From positions 62,001-126,000 of the forward strand of contig NZ_MACH01000092.1 of assembly GCF_001884065.1 (NCBI RefSeq): 64,000 bases of DNA. Direction: 5' to 3'. The position numbers and the translations under genes were made by a program. This stretch comes from Bacillus proteolyticus (GTDB taxonomy: Bacteria > Bacillota > Bacilli > Bacillales > Bacillaceae_G). A model generated the notes under the pieces. The model was not told the origin of the DNA. It worked only from the letters and a program-made list of their open reading frames with translations, and did no database searches. Position 1 is the stretch's first letter. Each line of letters begins with the position of its first letter. Shown here piece by piece: positions 27,021-35,194 of this stretch.

Positions 27021-27188
27021 TTACCAATTTTTTCTTTTGCAATGACAACAAATAAAGAAACACTTACAACGACACTTATTTCGTTTAGAACTCCAATCAT
27101 CATCACAATGATTCTTTTCTTTAGATTTCCACCAGTCATCACAACAATGCTTTTTCTTAGAACTCCAGCAATCATTTTTCCAGGACAT
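27021..27188 (-). CDS. Cys/His/Trp-rich small protein, 55 aa (probable spore-coat type)
   Basis: The ATG at 27188 follows GGGAGGTATAAAAGA, a strong ribosome site, and a terminator lies downstream. The product starts MSWKNDCWSSKKKHCCDDWW and repeats a similar unit (KEKNHCDDDWSSKRNKC) before a cluster of cysteines (CRCKC, CCHC) near residues 39-50. It has 11 Cys, 3 His and 6 Trp in 55 residues and no hydrophobic core. Metal binding or disulfide cross-linking in a spore layer is likely by analogy with small Cys-rich coat proteins. No named family is claimed. A longer frame overlapping it on the same strand (26978-27208) has no such order and is a shadow. Confidence 0.65.
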   Translation of the reverse strand: MSWKNDCWSSKKKHCCDDWWKSKEKNHCDDDWSSKRNKCRCKCFFICCHCKRKNW

Positions 27189-27774
27189 TCTTTTATACCT
27201 CCCTTCAATAGGATTACTATTATTCTATGTTTTAGTAAAAGAATGGCTTGTTTATTAACCTATTATTTTACTTTTATATGATAGAGTGCTTTTAAATATA
27301 GAATTCATACAAACTATGCTAATTTTCAAGAAAGAGTTGAGAGAACTTCTGGTTATAATATTAATCAACAAACACTTGTTGAAGGAAACGTTATGATTTT
27401 AAATAATATCTTATTTTGGAGTACGCTTTTCTAATTGTATATTTCACAACAGCAAAAGAAAAACATACTATATTACTGCAAACAAAGCCTATGCATATGT
27501 GAAATAATAGGGAAAGCTGGTGACTCTTAAAGAAGCTGGCTTATTAAAAAAAGATTAATTTGATAAAGAGGTTGTCTAAACTTTGAATTCAGTAGAATTA
27601 AATCCAAGTCCACTCATTAAACAATCCTCTAATTGTTAGAGGATTGTTTTTATAAATTAATAAAGAAAAGAATGTTTAGTACAATTGTTTGTTTTTTCTT
27701 TCTATGTGTTTGCCTCGTACACTTTTAAGCTAGTGGACATACTTTACTAATAGAAAGGATTAGGGGGTGAGGTT
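27189..27774. other. Gene-free eroded region
   Basis: About 590 bases. An open run near 27300-27434 reads NFQERVERTSGYNINQQTLV and more before a stop, without a start codon. Near 27465-27510 TANKAYAYVK echoes the scrap near 26795. A perfect terminator stands at 27619-27651 with no intact gene in front. This looks like the remains of one or two lost genes. Confidence 0.45.
27619..27651 (+). terminator. Orphan terminator
   Basis: AAACAATCCTCTAA and TTAGAGGATTGTTTT pair around TTG and run into a T-tract. The gene it once served seems to be gone. Confidence 0.75.
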
Positions 27775-28131
27775 TTGGGTTCTCGATTTAATAATTGTAA
27801 AAAGAAGTGTACATGTAAACAGGATGATTGTTGGGAGATATTCGAAGGGTGTAACAAAGAAAAGCATGAGAAATGTGATAATTCTTGTGTACAAGGAATT
27901 AGAGATGAGCTTAAGAAATTAATTAATCGAACAGTTCAAATTAATACAGAGGGACGTACTTATGTAGGTACTGTTTCGTCTGTCAGTTGTGATGTTGTTA
28001 AGCTTACAGCTATTCCTGGATCTGTTGGAGTAATTATCTCCATTTGTAAAATTGAAGCAATTTTCCCTCCTGTTACAACAGTTACCACTGAGTTTGATTT
28101 TAATGGTGTTGACGTAGCAAACAAAGCATAA
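27775..28131 (+). CDS. Cys-rich N-terminus plus small beta domain, putative spore-surface protein, 118 aa
   Basis: TTG start 5 nt after AGGGGGTGA. The first 45 residues are rich in Cys and Lys (NNCKKKCTCKQDDCWEIFEGC and CDNSC). The rest, from GIRDELKKLINRTVQINTEG to IEAIFPPV, looks like a small beta-barrel of the DUF2642/YuzF-like kind found in Bacillus spore proteins. A Cys-rich head with such a domain suggests a coat or exosporium protein held by disulfides or metal. The family call is tentative. It is monocistronic, with its own terminator, and lies near the other Cys-rich gene and the collagen-like gene. Confidence 0.7.
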   Translation: MGSRFNNCKKKCTCKQDDCWEIFEGCNKEKHEKCDNSCVQGIRDELKKLINRTVQINTEGRTYVGTVSSVSCDVVKLTAIPGSVGVIISICKIEAIFPPVTTVTTEFDFNGVDVANKA

Positions 28132-28148
28132 TTATGCTGTTTTTTTGT

Positions 28149-28175
28149 AAAGCCATTCTTATGAATGGCTTTATT
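28149..28175 (+). terminator. Terminator after the Cys-rich gene
   Basis: AAAGCCATTC and GAATGGCTTT pair around TTAT and are followed by ATTTTAAT. A second small palindrome (AGCATAATTATGCT) sits at the stop codon. Confidence 0.8.
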
Positions 28176-28260
28176 TTAATTTCGTATAAAAGGAGAATAT
28201 ATTCTTTATATAGAAATAGGTTTGAGGCTATAAAGAGTGATGCACGAAAGGAGAATGAGA

Positions 28261-28776
28261 GTGATTAAATTAGTGCCCTTTAAAAGATCTGATTTCAAAC
28301 AATTAATAAATTGGATTAATTCCGAAGAATTTTTAATACAATGGTCGGGAAATGCATTCACATACCCTTTAAATGAACAGCAATTAAAGAAATATACAGA
28401 AAGTACAAACACACTGGCATTCAAAATAATAGATGAAGAGACTAAAGCAGTTATTGGTCATATTTCTCTTGGACAAATAGATAATATAAATAAGTCTGCT
28501 AGAATTGGAAAAGTGCTAGTTGGTAATACGAAAATGAGAGGGCGTTCTATAGGAAAACATATGATGAAAGCCGTACTTCGTATTGCTTTTGAAGAATTAA
28601 AACTGCATAGAGTAACTCTGGGTGTTTATGACTTTAATAAGTCAGCTATTTCTTGTTACGAAAAAATAGGTTTTGTAAAAGAAGGTTTATTAAGAGAGTC
28701 AAAAAAAGTAGGAGAAACGTATTGGAATTTATGGGAAATGAGTATGTTAGAATATGAATGGAACAATAAATCATAG
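28261..28776 (+). CDS. GNAT family N-acetyltransferase (RimJ/RimL-like)
   Basis: Transfers an acetyl group from acetyl-CoA to an amino group; the acceptor is unknown. I choose GTG 28261, 7 nt after AAAGGAG, over upstream in-frame ATGs that overlap the ribosome site; this gives 171 residues. The acetyl-CoA loop is around GKVLVGNTKMRGRSIGKHMM, with the R/QxxGxG/A-like RGRSIG. The C-terminal YEKIGFVKEGLLRES is the usual end of the RimL type. It is followed by a P-loop kinase-like gene with a short gap and may be cotranscribed. Confidence 0.88.
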   Translation: MIKLVPFKRSDFKQLINWINSEEFLIQWSGNAFTYPLNEQQLKKYTESTNTLAFKIIDEETKAVIGHISLGQIDNINKSARIGKVLVGNTKMRGRSIGKHMMKAVLRIAFEELKLHRVTLGVYDFNKSAISCYEKIGFVKEGLLRESKKVGETYWNLWEMSMLEYEWNNKS

Positions 28777-28822
28777 TAATTTATAATTATATTATGTTAA
28801 CAAAAGGGGTTTGGTGGGAATC

Positions 28823-29383
28823 GTGAATAAAACAACAAAAATAATTTCAATTGCAGCTGTTTCAGGGGGCGGTAAAACTACCATTACAGAAAGTTTAGCT
28901 CATGAGTTGAAAAACTCAAAGGCTCTATATTTTGATAGTTATAAATTTGATAACTGTCCTGTTGATATTTGTAAATGGATTGATGATGGAGCTAATTACG
29001 ATGAATGGGTACTTACACCGCTAATAAATGACATTCAGCGTTCTATACAAGATAGTAGTTTAGATTATATTATTGTAGATTATCCTTTTGCATACTTAAA
29101 TAGAGAAGTGGGACAATTCATTGATGTAACTATATTTATCGATACACCTTTAGATATTGCGATGGCTAGAAGAATTTTGAGAGATTTTAAAGAAGATACA
29201 ATGAGTGAAATACATAATAATTTGAAACATTACATGACACATGTGAGAAAAGCTTATTTAGAGGCGATTAATACGGTAAAGCCGAATTCAGATATCGTTT
29301 TGGATGGATCTTTATCTATAAATGAAATAGTTGTGCAAATAGTAGAGGAATTCAGTAGAAGAAATGTGATTTTGCAAAGTTAA
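28823..29383 (+). CDS. P-loop NTPase / uridine-kinase-like small-molecule kinase
   Basis: A 186-residue cytosolic protein with Walker A AAVSGGGKTTI near the N-terminus and SKALYFDSYKFDNCP after it, as in uridine kinase-like proteins. DYIIVDYPFAYLNREVGQFID holds the second acidic strand, and DIAMARRILRDF the lid-region arginines. The likely role is phosphorylation of a small molecule. GTG 28823 gives a natural MNKTTKIISI start; TTG 28811 and GTG 28814 are also possible behind AAAAGGGG. It lies between an acetyltransferase and a DinB protein, a typical accessory block. Confidence 0.82.
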   Translation: MNKTTKIISIAAVSGGGKTTITESLAHELKNSKALYFDSYKFDNCPVDICKWIDDGANYDEWVLTPLINDIQRSIQDSSLDYIIVDYPFAYLNREVGQFIDVTIFIDTPLDIAMARRILRDFKEDTMSEIHNNLKHYMTHVRKAYLEAINTVKPNSDIVLDGSLSINEIVVQIVEEFSRRNVILQS

Positions 29384-29447
29384 TTGAAAAATGAATCATA
29401 TACGAATGGAACATGTCTGTCTATATAAAAAAGTGGGGTGCTTCAAT

Positions 29448-29906
29448 TTGAAAACGCTATTTTATTACAATTGGCAAGTAAGAGATGATTGGTTTAAGTG
29501 GTGTGAACAGCTTACAGAGGAGGAATTGCTTCGCAAACGTGTTGGAGGTGTTGGGAGTATTTTAGAAACACTTTTCCATATTGTAGATGTTGAGTATAGC
29601 TGGATTAGTGCGCTTCAAGAAAAAGAGGATAACGAGCCACAGTTTAAAGATTATCAATCAATTAAAAAAGTGAAAGCATTATCTGATTTATATAGACGAG
29701 ATTTAGATAACTTTTTGCAGTTATGGTCTGGCGACTTCGAATCAAAAATATTGAAAGCTTCATGGACAGATAAAACATATAAATACGGTGAAGTTTTAAG
29801 GCATGTAATTGCACATGAAATTCATCATATTGGTCAGATATCTATATGGGCAAGAGAATTAAATCTTCAGCCCGTTTCAGCGAATTTAATTGGAAGAGGA
29901 TTATAG
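29448..29906 (+). CDS. DinB family protein
   Basis: Four-helix-bundle metal protein of the DinB/YfiT group; many members are thiol-transferase-like, but the reaction of this one is unknown. TTG 29448 follows GTGGGGTG by 7 nt and gives LKTLFYYNWQVRDDWF, the usual start; the frame open upstream has no ribosome site. Three metal-ligand histidines are visible: one in LETLFHIVDVEYSW and two in VIAHEIHHIGQISIW. The length, 152 residues, is normal. A perfect terminator follows. Confidence 0.88.
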   Translation: MKTLFYYNWQVRDDWFKWCEQLTEEELLRKRVGGVGSILETLFHIVDVEYSWISALQEKEDNEPQFKDYQSIKKVKALSDLYRRDLDNFLQLWSGDFESKILKASWTDKTYKYGEVLRHVIAHEIHHIGQISIWARELNLQPVSANLIGRGL

Positions 29907-29907
29907 A

Positions 29908-29947
29908 TATAGAAACCGACTTGCTAAATGCAAGTCGGTTTCTATAT
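29908..29947. terminator. Bidirectional terminator between DinB and the carboxypeptidase-like gene
   Basis: ATATAGAAACCGACTTGC is exactly complementary to its partner across a TAAAT loop. It serves two convergent genes. Confidence 0.88.
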
Positions 29948-29959
29948 AAAAGAGAACGG

Positions 29960-30976
29960 TTAGTTAAAGTCCTCGGATTTTTTCTGACGTATATGTAAAA
30001 ACATTAAGATCGTAATGATTAAAAAGATTATAACCGTTTGTATGATTAAATTTTTAAACTGAAGTAAAATGGTCCAAGATGTAATAGTGTCTTTGAAAGC
30101 TTGGAGTGCAGAATATGAGGTAGGTTCAAAACCGTATTGAAGTAACTTTTTTGTTTCAACAAAAGCCGTGTTTTCTTCATTGGCGTCTAATACTACAGAA
30201 ATAAATCGTGTGTCTCCTTGTTTTGCTGTACTAACAAAACTGTAATTACCGTTAGTTGACAAACTAGATTGTAAGCCATCAACACCTTTTAATTTAATGT
30301 TTTTATTAAGAGAATAAATCATTTTATTTGTGTTGAAAACTTGAACATCTTTGAAGTTAAATTGGTAAGAGGTTTGTTTGGTAATATTTAATACATCTGG
30401 ATAGTCTTTTATTAATTGTGCAGCTATTTCGGCTGCGTCTATTGCTGTTGTAATTGATTGTCTATTCTTTTCACTATTTATTCCGGTTGAATTTAAAAAT
30501 GGAGATTGTTGTGATAACTTTAGTTGTTTTGCTTTTTCATTCATTAACGATGTAAAATTATCTTCATTTCCAGCAATGTGTTCTGCAAGTGCAAGCGCAG
30601 AACGATTATTTCCGGTTAGAAGCAAAGCATGAAGTAAGTCACGAACGGTAGTGTTATCCTTTGATGTTACTTGGATCGGAATTGTTTCTGTTTGAAAAAC
30701 TTCGTTTCTAATTTTCACAGATTCATCTAATTGTATTTTGCCATCATGAAGTTGTTCCATCACAATATATTCTGTCATTAATTTAGATAAAGTGGCCGAC
30801 TGAATAGGAGTACGTTCATTTTTTTTATAAACAATTTCACCAGAATTAGTATCTATTAAAATAGCTGATTTAGCTCGAATAGTTGGACCATTTACATAAA
30901 GATAAAAATATAAAACGATAAGTGCAGTAATAAGAAAAGATAATAATAAAATTGTTATTTTTTTAAAAAATTGCAT
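29960..30976 (-). CDS. D-alanyl-D-alanine carboxypeptidase-like protein (peptidase S11 fold) with altered active site
   Basis: The ATG follows AGGAGGATC. A membrane segment near residues 8-27 is followed by an S11-like domain (IRAKSAILIDTNSGEIVYKK) and a second membrane segment near 309-328, so the domain lies outside between two anchors. The three catalytic boxes are all changed. ATLSKLMTEY places Thr62 where the nucleophile Ser of SxxK belongs. TGN (121-123) replaces SxN, and GVDGLQSS (232-238) replaces GVDGLKTG. The C-terminal beta domain of PBP5-type enzymes is missing. It is probably inactive and may bind muropeptides or drug as a sensor or decoy. It lies just downstream of a VanR/VanS-like pair, with a terminator between. 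Confidence 0.85.
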   Translation of the reverse strand: MQFFKKITILLLSFLITALIVLYFYLYVNGPTIRAKSAILIDTNSGEIVYKKNERTPIQSATLSKLMTEYIVMEQLHDGKIQLDESVKIRNEVFQTETIPIQVTSKDNTTVRDLLHALLLTGNNRSALALAEHIAGNEDNFTSLMNEKAKQLKLSQQSPFLNSTGINSEKNRQSITTAIDAAEIAAQLIKDYPDVLNITKQTSYQFNFKDVQVFNTNKMIYSLNKNIKLKGVDGLQSSLSTNGNYSFVSTAKQGDTRFISVVLDANEENTAFVETKKLLQYGFEPTSYSALQAFKDTITSWTILLQFKNLIIQTVIIFLIITILMFLHIRQKKSEDFN

Positions 30977-31108
30977 ACGCGATCCTCCTACAATTACATC
31001 AATAATATTATTGTAAGAAGTAATGCTAAATTAGTAAGAAAGAAAAGGTAAAGAATTTCTAAAGAATTTTAAGGAATTCTTTAATTTTGGATTTGGATGG
31101 AAAATTAA

Positions 31109-31143
31109 AGGTTCAATTTCTTATTAGATAAGAAATTGAACCT
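31109..31143 (-). terminator. Terminator of the two-component operon
   Basis: AGGTTCAATTTCTTAT and ATAAGAAATTGAACCT form a 16-bp stem around a 3-base loop, followed on the minus strand by TTTAATTTT. It lies between the kinase gene and the carboxypeptidase-like gene. Confidence 0.8.
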
Positions 31144-31157
31144 AAAAATATGCCTTA

Positions 31158-32315
31158 TTAACATTTATATGGAAGTAATTTTACAGTGAAAGTTGTCTTT
31201 TCATCATCACTATATACTTCAATTGTTCCTTTATGCAGTTCGACAATACTTTTTGCAATTGCTAATCCGAGCCCAGATCCGCCGGTGTTTGTCGATCGTG
31301 ATTTCTCTACGCGATAAAAACGTTCAAAAACATGAGGTAAATCAGTACTTGGGATAGCTTGTCCGTAATTTGTTATATCAATTGCGATCATATTATTGCT
31401 TTCGTAAGCTGTTATATCAATATGATTTCCATCATTTCCATAAGTAATAGCGTTTATGATTAGGTTTTCAAACACACGTACTAATTTATCCCCATCAGCG
31501 AGTACCATTAGCTTTTGAGAGGGGAAAGAAGGGCGACATTCAATATTAGCTTCTTGAAGCTGTATCCGAAATTGGACAGTTAATTGTCCAAGCAATTCTA
31601 CAATATCAATAGGAACAGAATTTAAACTTAACTCTTTATTTTGAACACGTGTATATTCAAACAAATCATTCATTAATGCGTTGAGACGGGTTACTTTATC
31701 GTATATGACTTGTATATAATGACGCAATTCCACTTCATCTCTATAATTATCATGATGGATTAAATTTACATATCCAACTATAGATGTAAGAGGCGTTCGT
31801 AAGTCATGTGATACATTCGTAATTAGTTCGCTTTTTGCTTGTTCCGCCTGTCTTTCTTCATCAATTGATACTTTTAACTGTTCAACAATTTGATTAACGC
31901 CAGTTGCTAATTCTTCTAAATAATTATGCTGTACAATAGAAACTTTATGATTAAAGTTTCCACTCGCAATATATCGAATTTCTTCAATCATTTTTTTAAT
32001 ACAAGTTTCATAGTAAAGCTTTCTTTCATGACGATAAAAAATGTAAAGATAGGATGAGAAAATAGAAAATAAAAACAAATAAGAAACGATCATCATCCAT
32101 AAAGATTCCTTTATCCCTCTATACTTTTCATAACCAAAAATTCGAATGAATTCTTTACCTAGTTCGCTTAGAGTAAGTGAACTCTCAATTACACTCGTTA
32201 CGAGGCGAAATATAATTAATTCGGTAATAGGTGTAAGAGTGATAGCTAATAAAAGCCAAAAAATAAGCTTCCACTTTGGTATATCTTTTAATATATCAAA
32301 TGCTTCATTTCTCAA
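31158..32315 (-). CDS. Sensor histidine kinase (VanS-like)
   Basis: Membrane sensor that phosphorylates the adjacent response regulator. Two membrane segments (about residues 15-36 and 70-92) frame a short outer loop of about 35 residues. A HAMP-like linker leads to the phosphorylation site NVSHDLRTPLTSIVGY. The ATPase domain has FENLIINAITYG (N box), the AIDITNYGQ region and GGSGLGLAIAKSI (G box). The small outer loop suggests it senses a membrane or wall signal rather than a large ligand. Its start overlaps the end of the regulator gene by 11 bases. VanS similarity rests on layout and on the carboxypeptidase-like neighbour. Confidence 0.92.
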   Translation of the reverse strand: MRNEAFDILKDIPKWKLIFWLLLAITLTPITELIIFRLVTSVIESSLTLSELGKEFIRIFGYEKYRGIKESLWMMIVSYLFLFSIFSSYLYIFYRHERKLYYETCIKKMIEEIRYIASGNFNHKVSIVQHNYLEELATGVNQIVEQLKVSIDEERQAEQAKSELITNVSHDLRTPLTSIVGYVNLIHHDNYRDEVELRHYIQVIYDKVTRLNALMNDLFEYTRVQNKELSLNSVPIDIVELLGQLTVQFRIQLQEANIECRPSFPSQKLMVLADGDKLVRVFENLIINAITYGNDGNHIDITAYESNNMIAIDITNYGQAIPSTDLPHVFERFYRVEKSRSTNTGGSGLGLAIAKSIVELHKGTIEVYSDDEKTTFTVKLLPYKC

Positions 32316-33000
32316 TTTTATATCCTACTCCCCAAACCGTATGAATTAGTTTTTCACCATTCATTACGGTTTCAAGTTTATCGCGTAAATTACTAATATG
32401 GACCATAACCGTTTTATTAGAACCATAACCGTCTTCATTCCAAACGCGTTCGAATATCTCTTCAGAGCTAAATACTCTTCCAGTATTACTCGCAAGTAAA
32501 TATAAAATATCAAATTCGATAGAGGTGAGCTTAATATATTCACCATTTACTTTAACCGTATGATTATGTTTATGAATTTCAACTGTACGAATGCGAATAA
32601 TACCATCTTCATTCTTTGGTGTGGCAGCGTTTTGGAAAGATGATCTACGTAACAATGCTTTCACTCTAGCAACTAATTCTAGTGGATTAAACGGTTTAAT
32701 CATATAATCATCTGCACCGGTCATAAGTCCTAATATTTTATCCATATCTTCAGCTTTTGCACTAAGCATAAGGATAGGTACAGTATTATTTTCACGCACT
32801 TCTTGACAAACTTCTAATCCATTTCGTTTTGGCATCATAATATCCAAAATCATAAGGTCAACTTCATATGTAGATATCATTTGTAATGCTTCATCACCAT
32901 CATAAGCTTTATAAATGTTATAACCTTCATTTCGCAAATAAACAGCGAGTAATTCTACAATATCTTTATCATCATCAATAATTAATATGTTTTTATTCAT
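32305..33000 (-). CDS. OmpR/PhoB-family response regulator (VanR-like)
   Basis: Cytosolic transcription factor phosphorylated by the kinase encoded next. The receiver domain has ILIIDDDKDIVEL, phospho-acceptor Asp in LMILDIMMP, SAKAE and MIKPFNPLELVARVKALLRR. The winged-helix domain is in the C-terminal 100 residues (KLTSIEFDILYLLASNTGRV to VWGVGYKIEK). ATG 33000 is 7 nt after GGAAAGGAA; the longer frame begins before the ribosome site. The receiver sequence is close to VanR proteins in style. Targets probably include the carboxypeptidase-like gene downstream, which is inference. Confidence 0.93.
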   Translation of the reverse strand: MNKNILIIDDDKDIVELLAVYLRNEGYNIYKAYDGDEALQMISTYEVDLMILDIMMPKRNGLEVCQEVRENNTVPILMLSAKAEDMDKILGLMTGADDYMIKPFNPLELVARVKALLRRSSFQNAATPKNEDGIIRIRTVEIHKHNHTVKVNGEYIKLTSIEFDILYLLASNTGRVFSSEEIFERVWNEDGYGSNKTVMVHISNLRDKLETVMNGEKLIHTVWGVGYKIEK

Positions 33001-33193
33001 CATATAGTTCCTTTCCTTGCGAATCATCAACATTACTATAATATCAAACATTTATGTATTTTGTAGTAATGTTTCTGCAAAAAATTTCACGTAACGTATT
33101 AAAAAGGAATTAACACAATTGTAACGAATACAAAATAAGAAGGATATTTGAATTTCACGTTATATTGAAAGTTAGTTATAAGGAGGAGTTGCT

Positions 33194-33749
33194 ATGTTAT
33201 ATAAAGATATATATTCATTTACTCCAACTGGAAAAATAGAAAATGACATTAAAGCTTTTCTATTAAAATACAATAAAGAGTTTACATATAAACATTCAAT
33301 TCGTGTGGCAAATGAGGCAAGAAAAATTGCGGGAATATTTTATGAAGATGAAGAAAAAGCAGTGATTGCAGGATGTTTACATGATATTAGTGCAATCTTT
33401 CCGAACGAGAATTTCCAATGATTATCCATCAAAAATTATCGAGAGTAATTGCAAAAGAGATATTTAAAATAGAGGATGAAGAAGTTTTAAATGCTATCTG
33501 TGTTGCCACACTACTTTGCGTAAACATGCTACAAAGATGGATTTAGTACTATTTGTTGCTGATAAATTAGAATGGGATCAAATAGGGACACCTCCATATT
33601 TAATAAATGTAAAAAAAGCTTTAGGAAACTCTTTAGAACATGCTGCTTTTGTATATATTTCATATTTGTGGGAAAGAAAAGATACATTAAAAGTCATACA
33701 CCCGTGGCTAGAAGAAGCATATTGGTATTTAAAAGAAATTGTAGAGTAG
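33194..33749 (+). pseudogene. YqeK-like HD-domain hydrolase, broken by two frameshifts
   Basis: Three frames joined give a YqeK-type HD protein of about 185 residues. The first piece, behind AAGGAGGAG, has the metal ligands YKHSIRVANEA and GCLHDIS and ends after FPNEN. The second piece (from 33418) reads MIIHQKLSRVIAKEIFKIED. The third (to 33749) reads CCHTTLRKHATKMDLVLFVA, DKLEW and on to KEIVE. The first break fits loss of one base in GAGAAATTT. The second fits a doubled GT in TGTGTTGCC. YqeK enzymes hydrolyse Ap4A-like nucleotides. As sequenced, the product is truncated after 75 residues and lacks half its active site. Confidence 0.85.
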
Positions 33750-33762
33750 AAAGGGTATGAAA

Positions 33763-34437
33763 ATGCAATTAAAAGAATATATGAATCAAACATTCCCAGG
33801 AGTTACATTAGTACCGTCCATATACTTTCAGTGGGAAAATCATCTTCATTTTGATTTTGGGAAAGATAAATATCAATTCAAAGAAGATAGTAACACGTAT
33901 AATATGGAATATTTCATAAAACTATATAAGTATAATAAAAATCTATTTGAAGATATATTTTCAAAAGAAGATACCGTCTTTTTAGTCACAAATGTTTATC
34001 GATTTAAACAGGAAAATATAAAAAATTCGCAGAAAATAAATGTATACAATAGATTTATTAAAAAGAGGGATTTAAAGTTTCATATAAGACAAGAAACATT
34101 ACCTTTTCTATTTGAAGATGAAGAAGCTGACTTATATTGTACATATCAATTTTCTTTACAATGTTTTGCGGAAGACATTAAATATGAACCGCCTATTGAA
34201 GCTGTTAATTATGAGGATTTCCCTGACCTACGTCCACGCCTAGGACGAAAAAAAGAAATTTCATATCCAGATGTATTTTTTATAAATGTAACAAAGGATA
34301 TCATCATGTTTATTTATGATGATAGAGGATGTGAAATAATCGCGAAGAATAAAGAAATGATACGGGATTTATATGAGGCGTATAAAGAGTGGATACCAGA
34401 TTATGAACGAGAAAGTATAGCTAGCTTATTTAAATGA
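33763..34437 (+). CDS. DUF3885 domain protein, 224 aa
   Basis: ATG 33763 is 7 nt after AAAGGG; ATG 33757 is too close. The sequence has the DUF3885 pattern: YMNQTFPGVTLVPSIYFQWENHLHFDFG at the front, a middle rich in Phe and Tyr, and SYPDVFFINVTKDIIMFIYDDRGCEIIA near the end. The protein is soluble and acidic. DUF3885 proteins often sit in variable islands and resemble immunity-type small proteins, but no function is established. It is followed without a gap by the nucleosidase-like gene. Confidence 0.82.
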   Translation: MQLKEYMNQTFPGVTLVPSIYFQWENHLHFDFGKDKYQFKEDSNTYNMEYFIKLYKYNKNLFEDIFSKEDTVFLVTNVYRFKQENIKNSQKINVYNRFIKKRDLKFHIRQETLPFLFEDEEADLYCTYQFSLQCFAEDIKYEPPIEAVNYEDFPDLRPRLGRKKEISYPDVFFINVTKDIIMFIYDDRGCEIIAKNKEMIRDLYEAYKEWIPDYERESIASLFK

Positions 34438-34460
34438 CAATAGGGGAAGTGAAGCGTGTA

Positions 34461-35183
34461 ATGAAACGTGTAATGAAACGTATCGCCATCGTATCCGCAT
34501 GGGAACCAGAACTTACGTATTTGCATCAACATTATCCAAGTGAGCGTGTAGAGAAGATAGCTGCTTGGGAATTTCATTTTCATTCTATTAATGAATTAGA
34601 AGTGATATCAGTTGTAACAGGTGTTGGTAAAGTAAGTTGTGCAAGTTGTGTGCAATTATTAATTAGTGAATTTCAGCCACACCAGTTATTTATGACAGGA
34701 ATTTGCGGGAGTTTATCAGATAAAGTAAAAAATGGACACATCGTTGTAGCTCTTAATACTTTGCAGCATGATGTTACAGCGGCTGGTTCAGGAGAAGATA
34801 GTTTTAATCTATATGATGGTAGAACAGCACCTATTGAAACAACTAAATCACTCGTAAAACGAATGAAGAAATTACGTTCGTATGATCCGGTCCATTTTGG
34901 TACATTTTTATCTGGAGATCAACGTATTCGAAGTTCAGAAATGAGATATTTACTGCATACTGTTTACGGCGCTTTAGCCGTTGATCAAGAAGTGGCCGCA
35001 TTTGCTTATGTATGTCATATAAATAAAAAACCATTTCTATGTTTAAAAGCTGCCTCAGATCAAGCGAATGACAAAACGAAAGAAGAACAAAAGGTTTTTA
35101 AAATGTTGGCATGTGAACGAGCATGTGAGCATTTAATTACTTTTTTACGTGTTTATGAGATTACTGTAGTTAACAATAGATAA
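34461..35183 (+). CDS. 5'-methylthioadenosine/SAH nucleosidase-like phosphorylase-fold protein
   Basis: PNP/UDP-phosphorylase superfamily protein, paralogue of the MTA/SAH nucleosidase Pfs. Visible motifs are RIAIVSAWEPELTYL at the N-terminus, SVVTGVGKVSCASCVQLLI, MTGICGS and the ribose site DQEVAAFAYVC. The base-binding SDQAND near the end holds the catalytic Asp. The start is unclear because a 12-bp unit (GTGAAGCGTGTA, ATGAAACGTGTA, ATGAAACGTATC) is repeated three times. GTG 34458, ATG 34461 and ATG 34473 are all possible behind AGGGGA. It probably removes the base from a nucleoside; the substrate is not certain. Confidence 0.82.
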   Translation: MKRVMKRIAIVSAWEPELTYLHQHYPSERVEKIAAWEFHFHSINELEVISVVTGVGKVSCASCVQLLISEFQPHQLFMTGICGSLSDKVKNGHIVVALNTLQHDVTAAGSGEDSFNLYDGRTAPIETTKSLVKRMKKLRSYDPVHFGTFLSGDQRIRSSEMRYLLHTVYGALAVDQEVAAFAYVCHINKKPFLCLKAASDQANDKTKEEQKVFKMLACERACEHLITFLRVYEITVVNNR

Positions 35184-35194
35184 CAAGAGGGGAA

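Noticed and set aside
26910-27281. Plus-strand frame of 123 codons and a minus-strand frame of 76 codons
   Set aside because: Both are shadows of the 55-residue Cys-rich gene, which has the only good ribosome site there.
33572-33760. 62-codon frame inside the YqeK-like gene
   Set aside because: It is an alternative frame of the third YqeK piece; the other frame holds the conserved residues.
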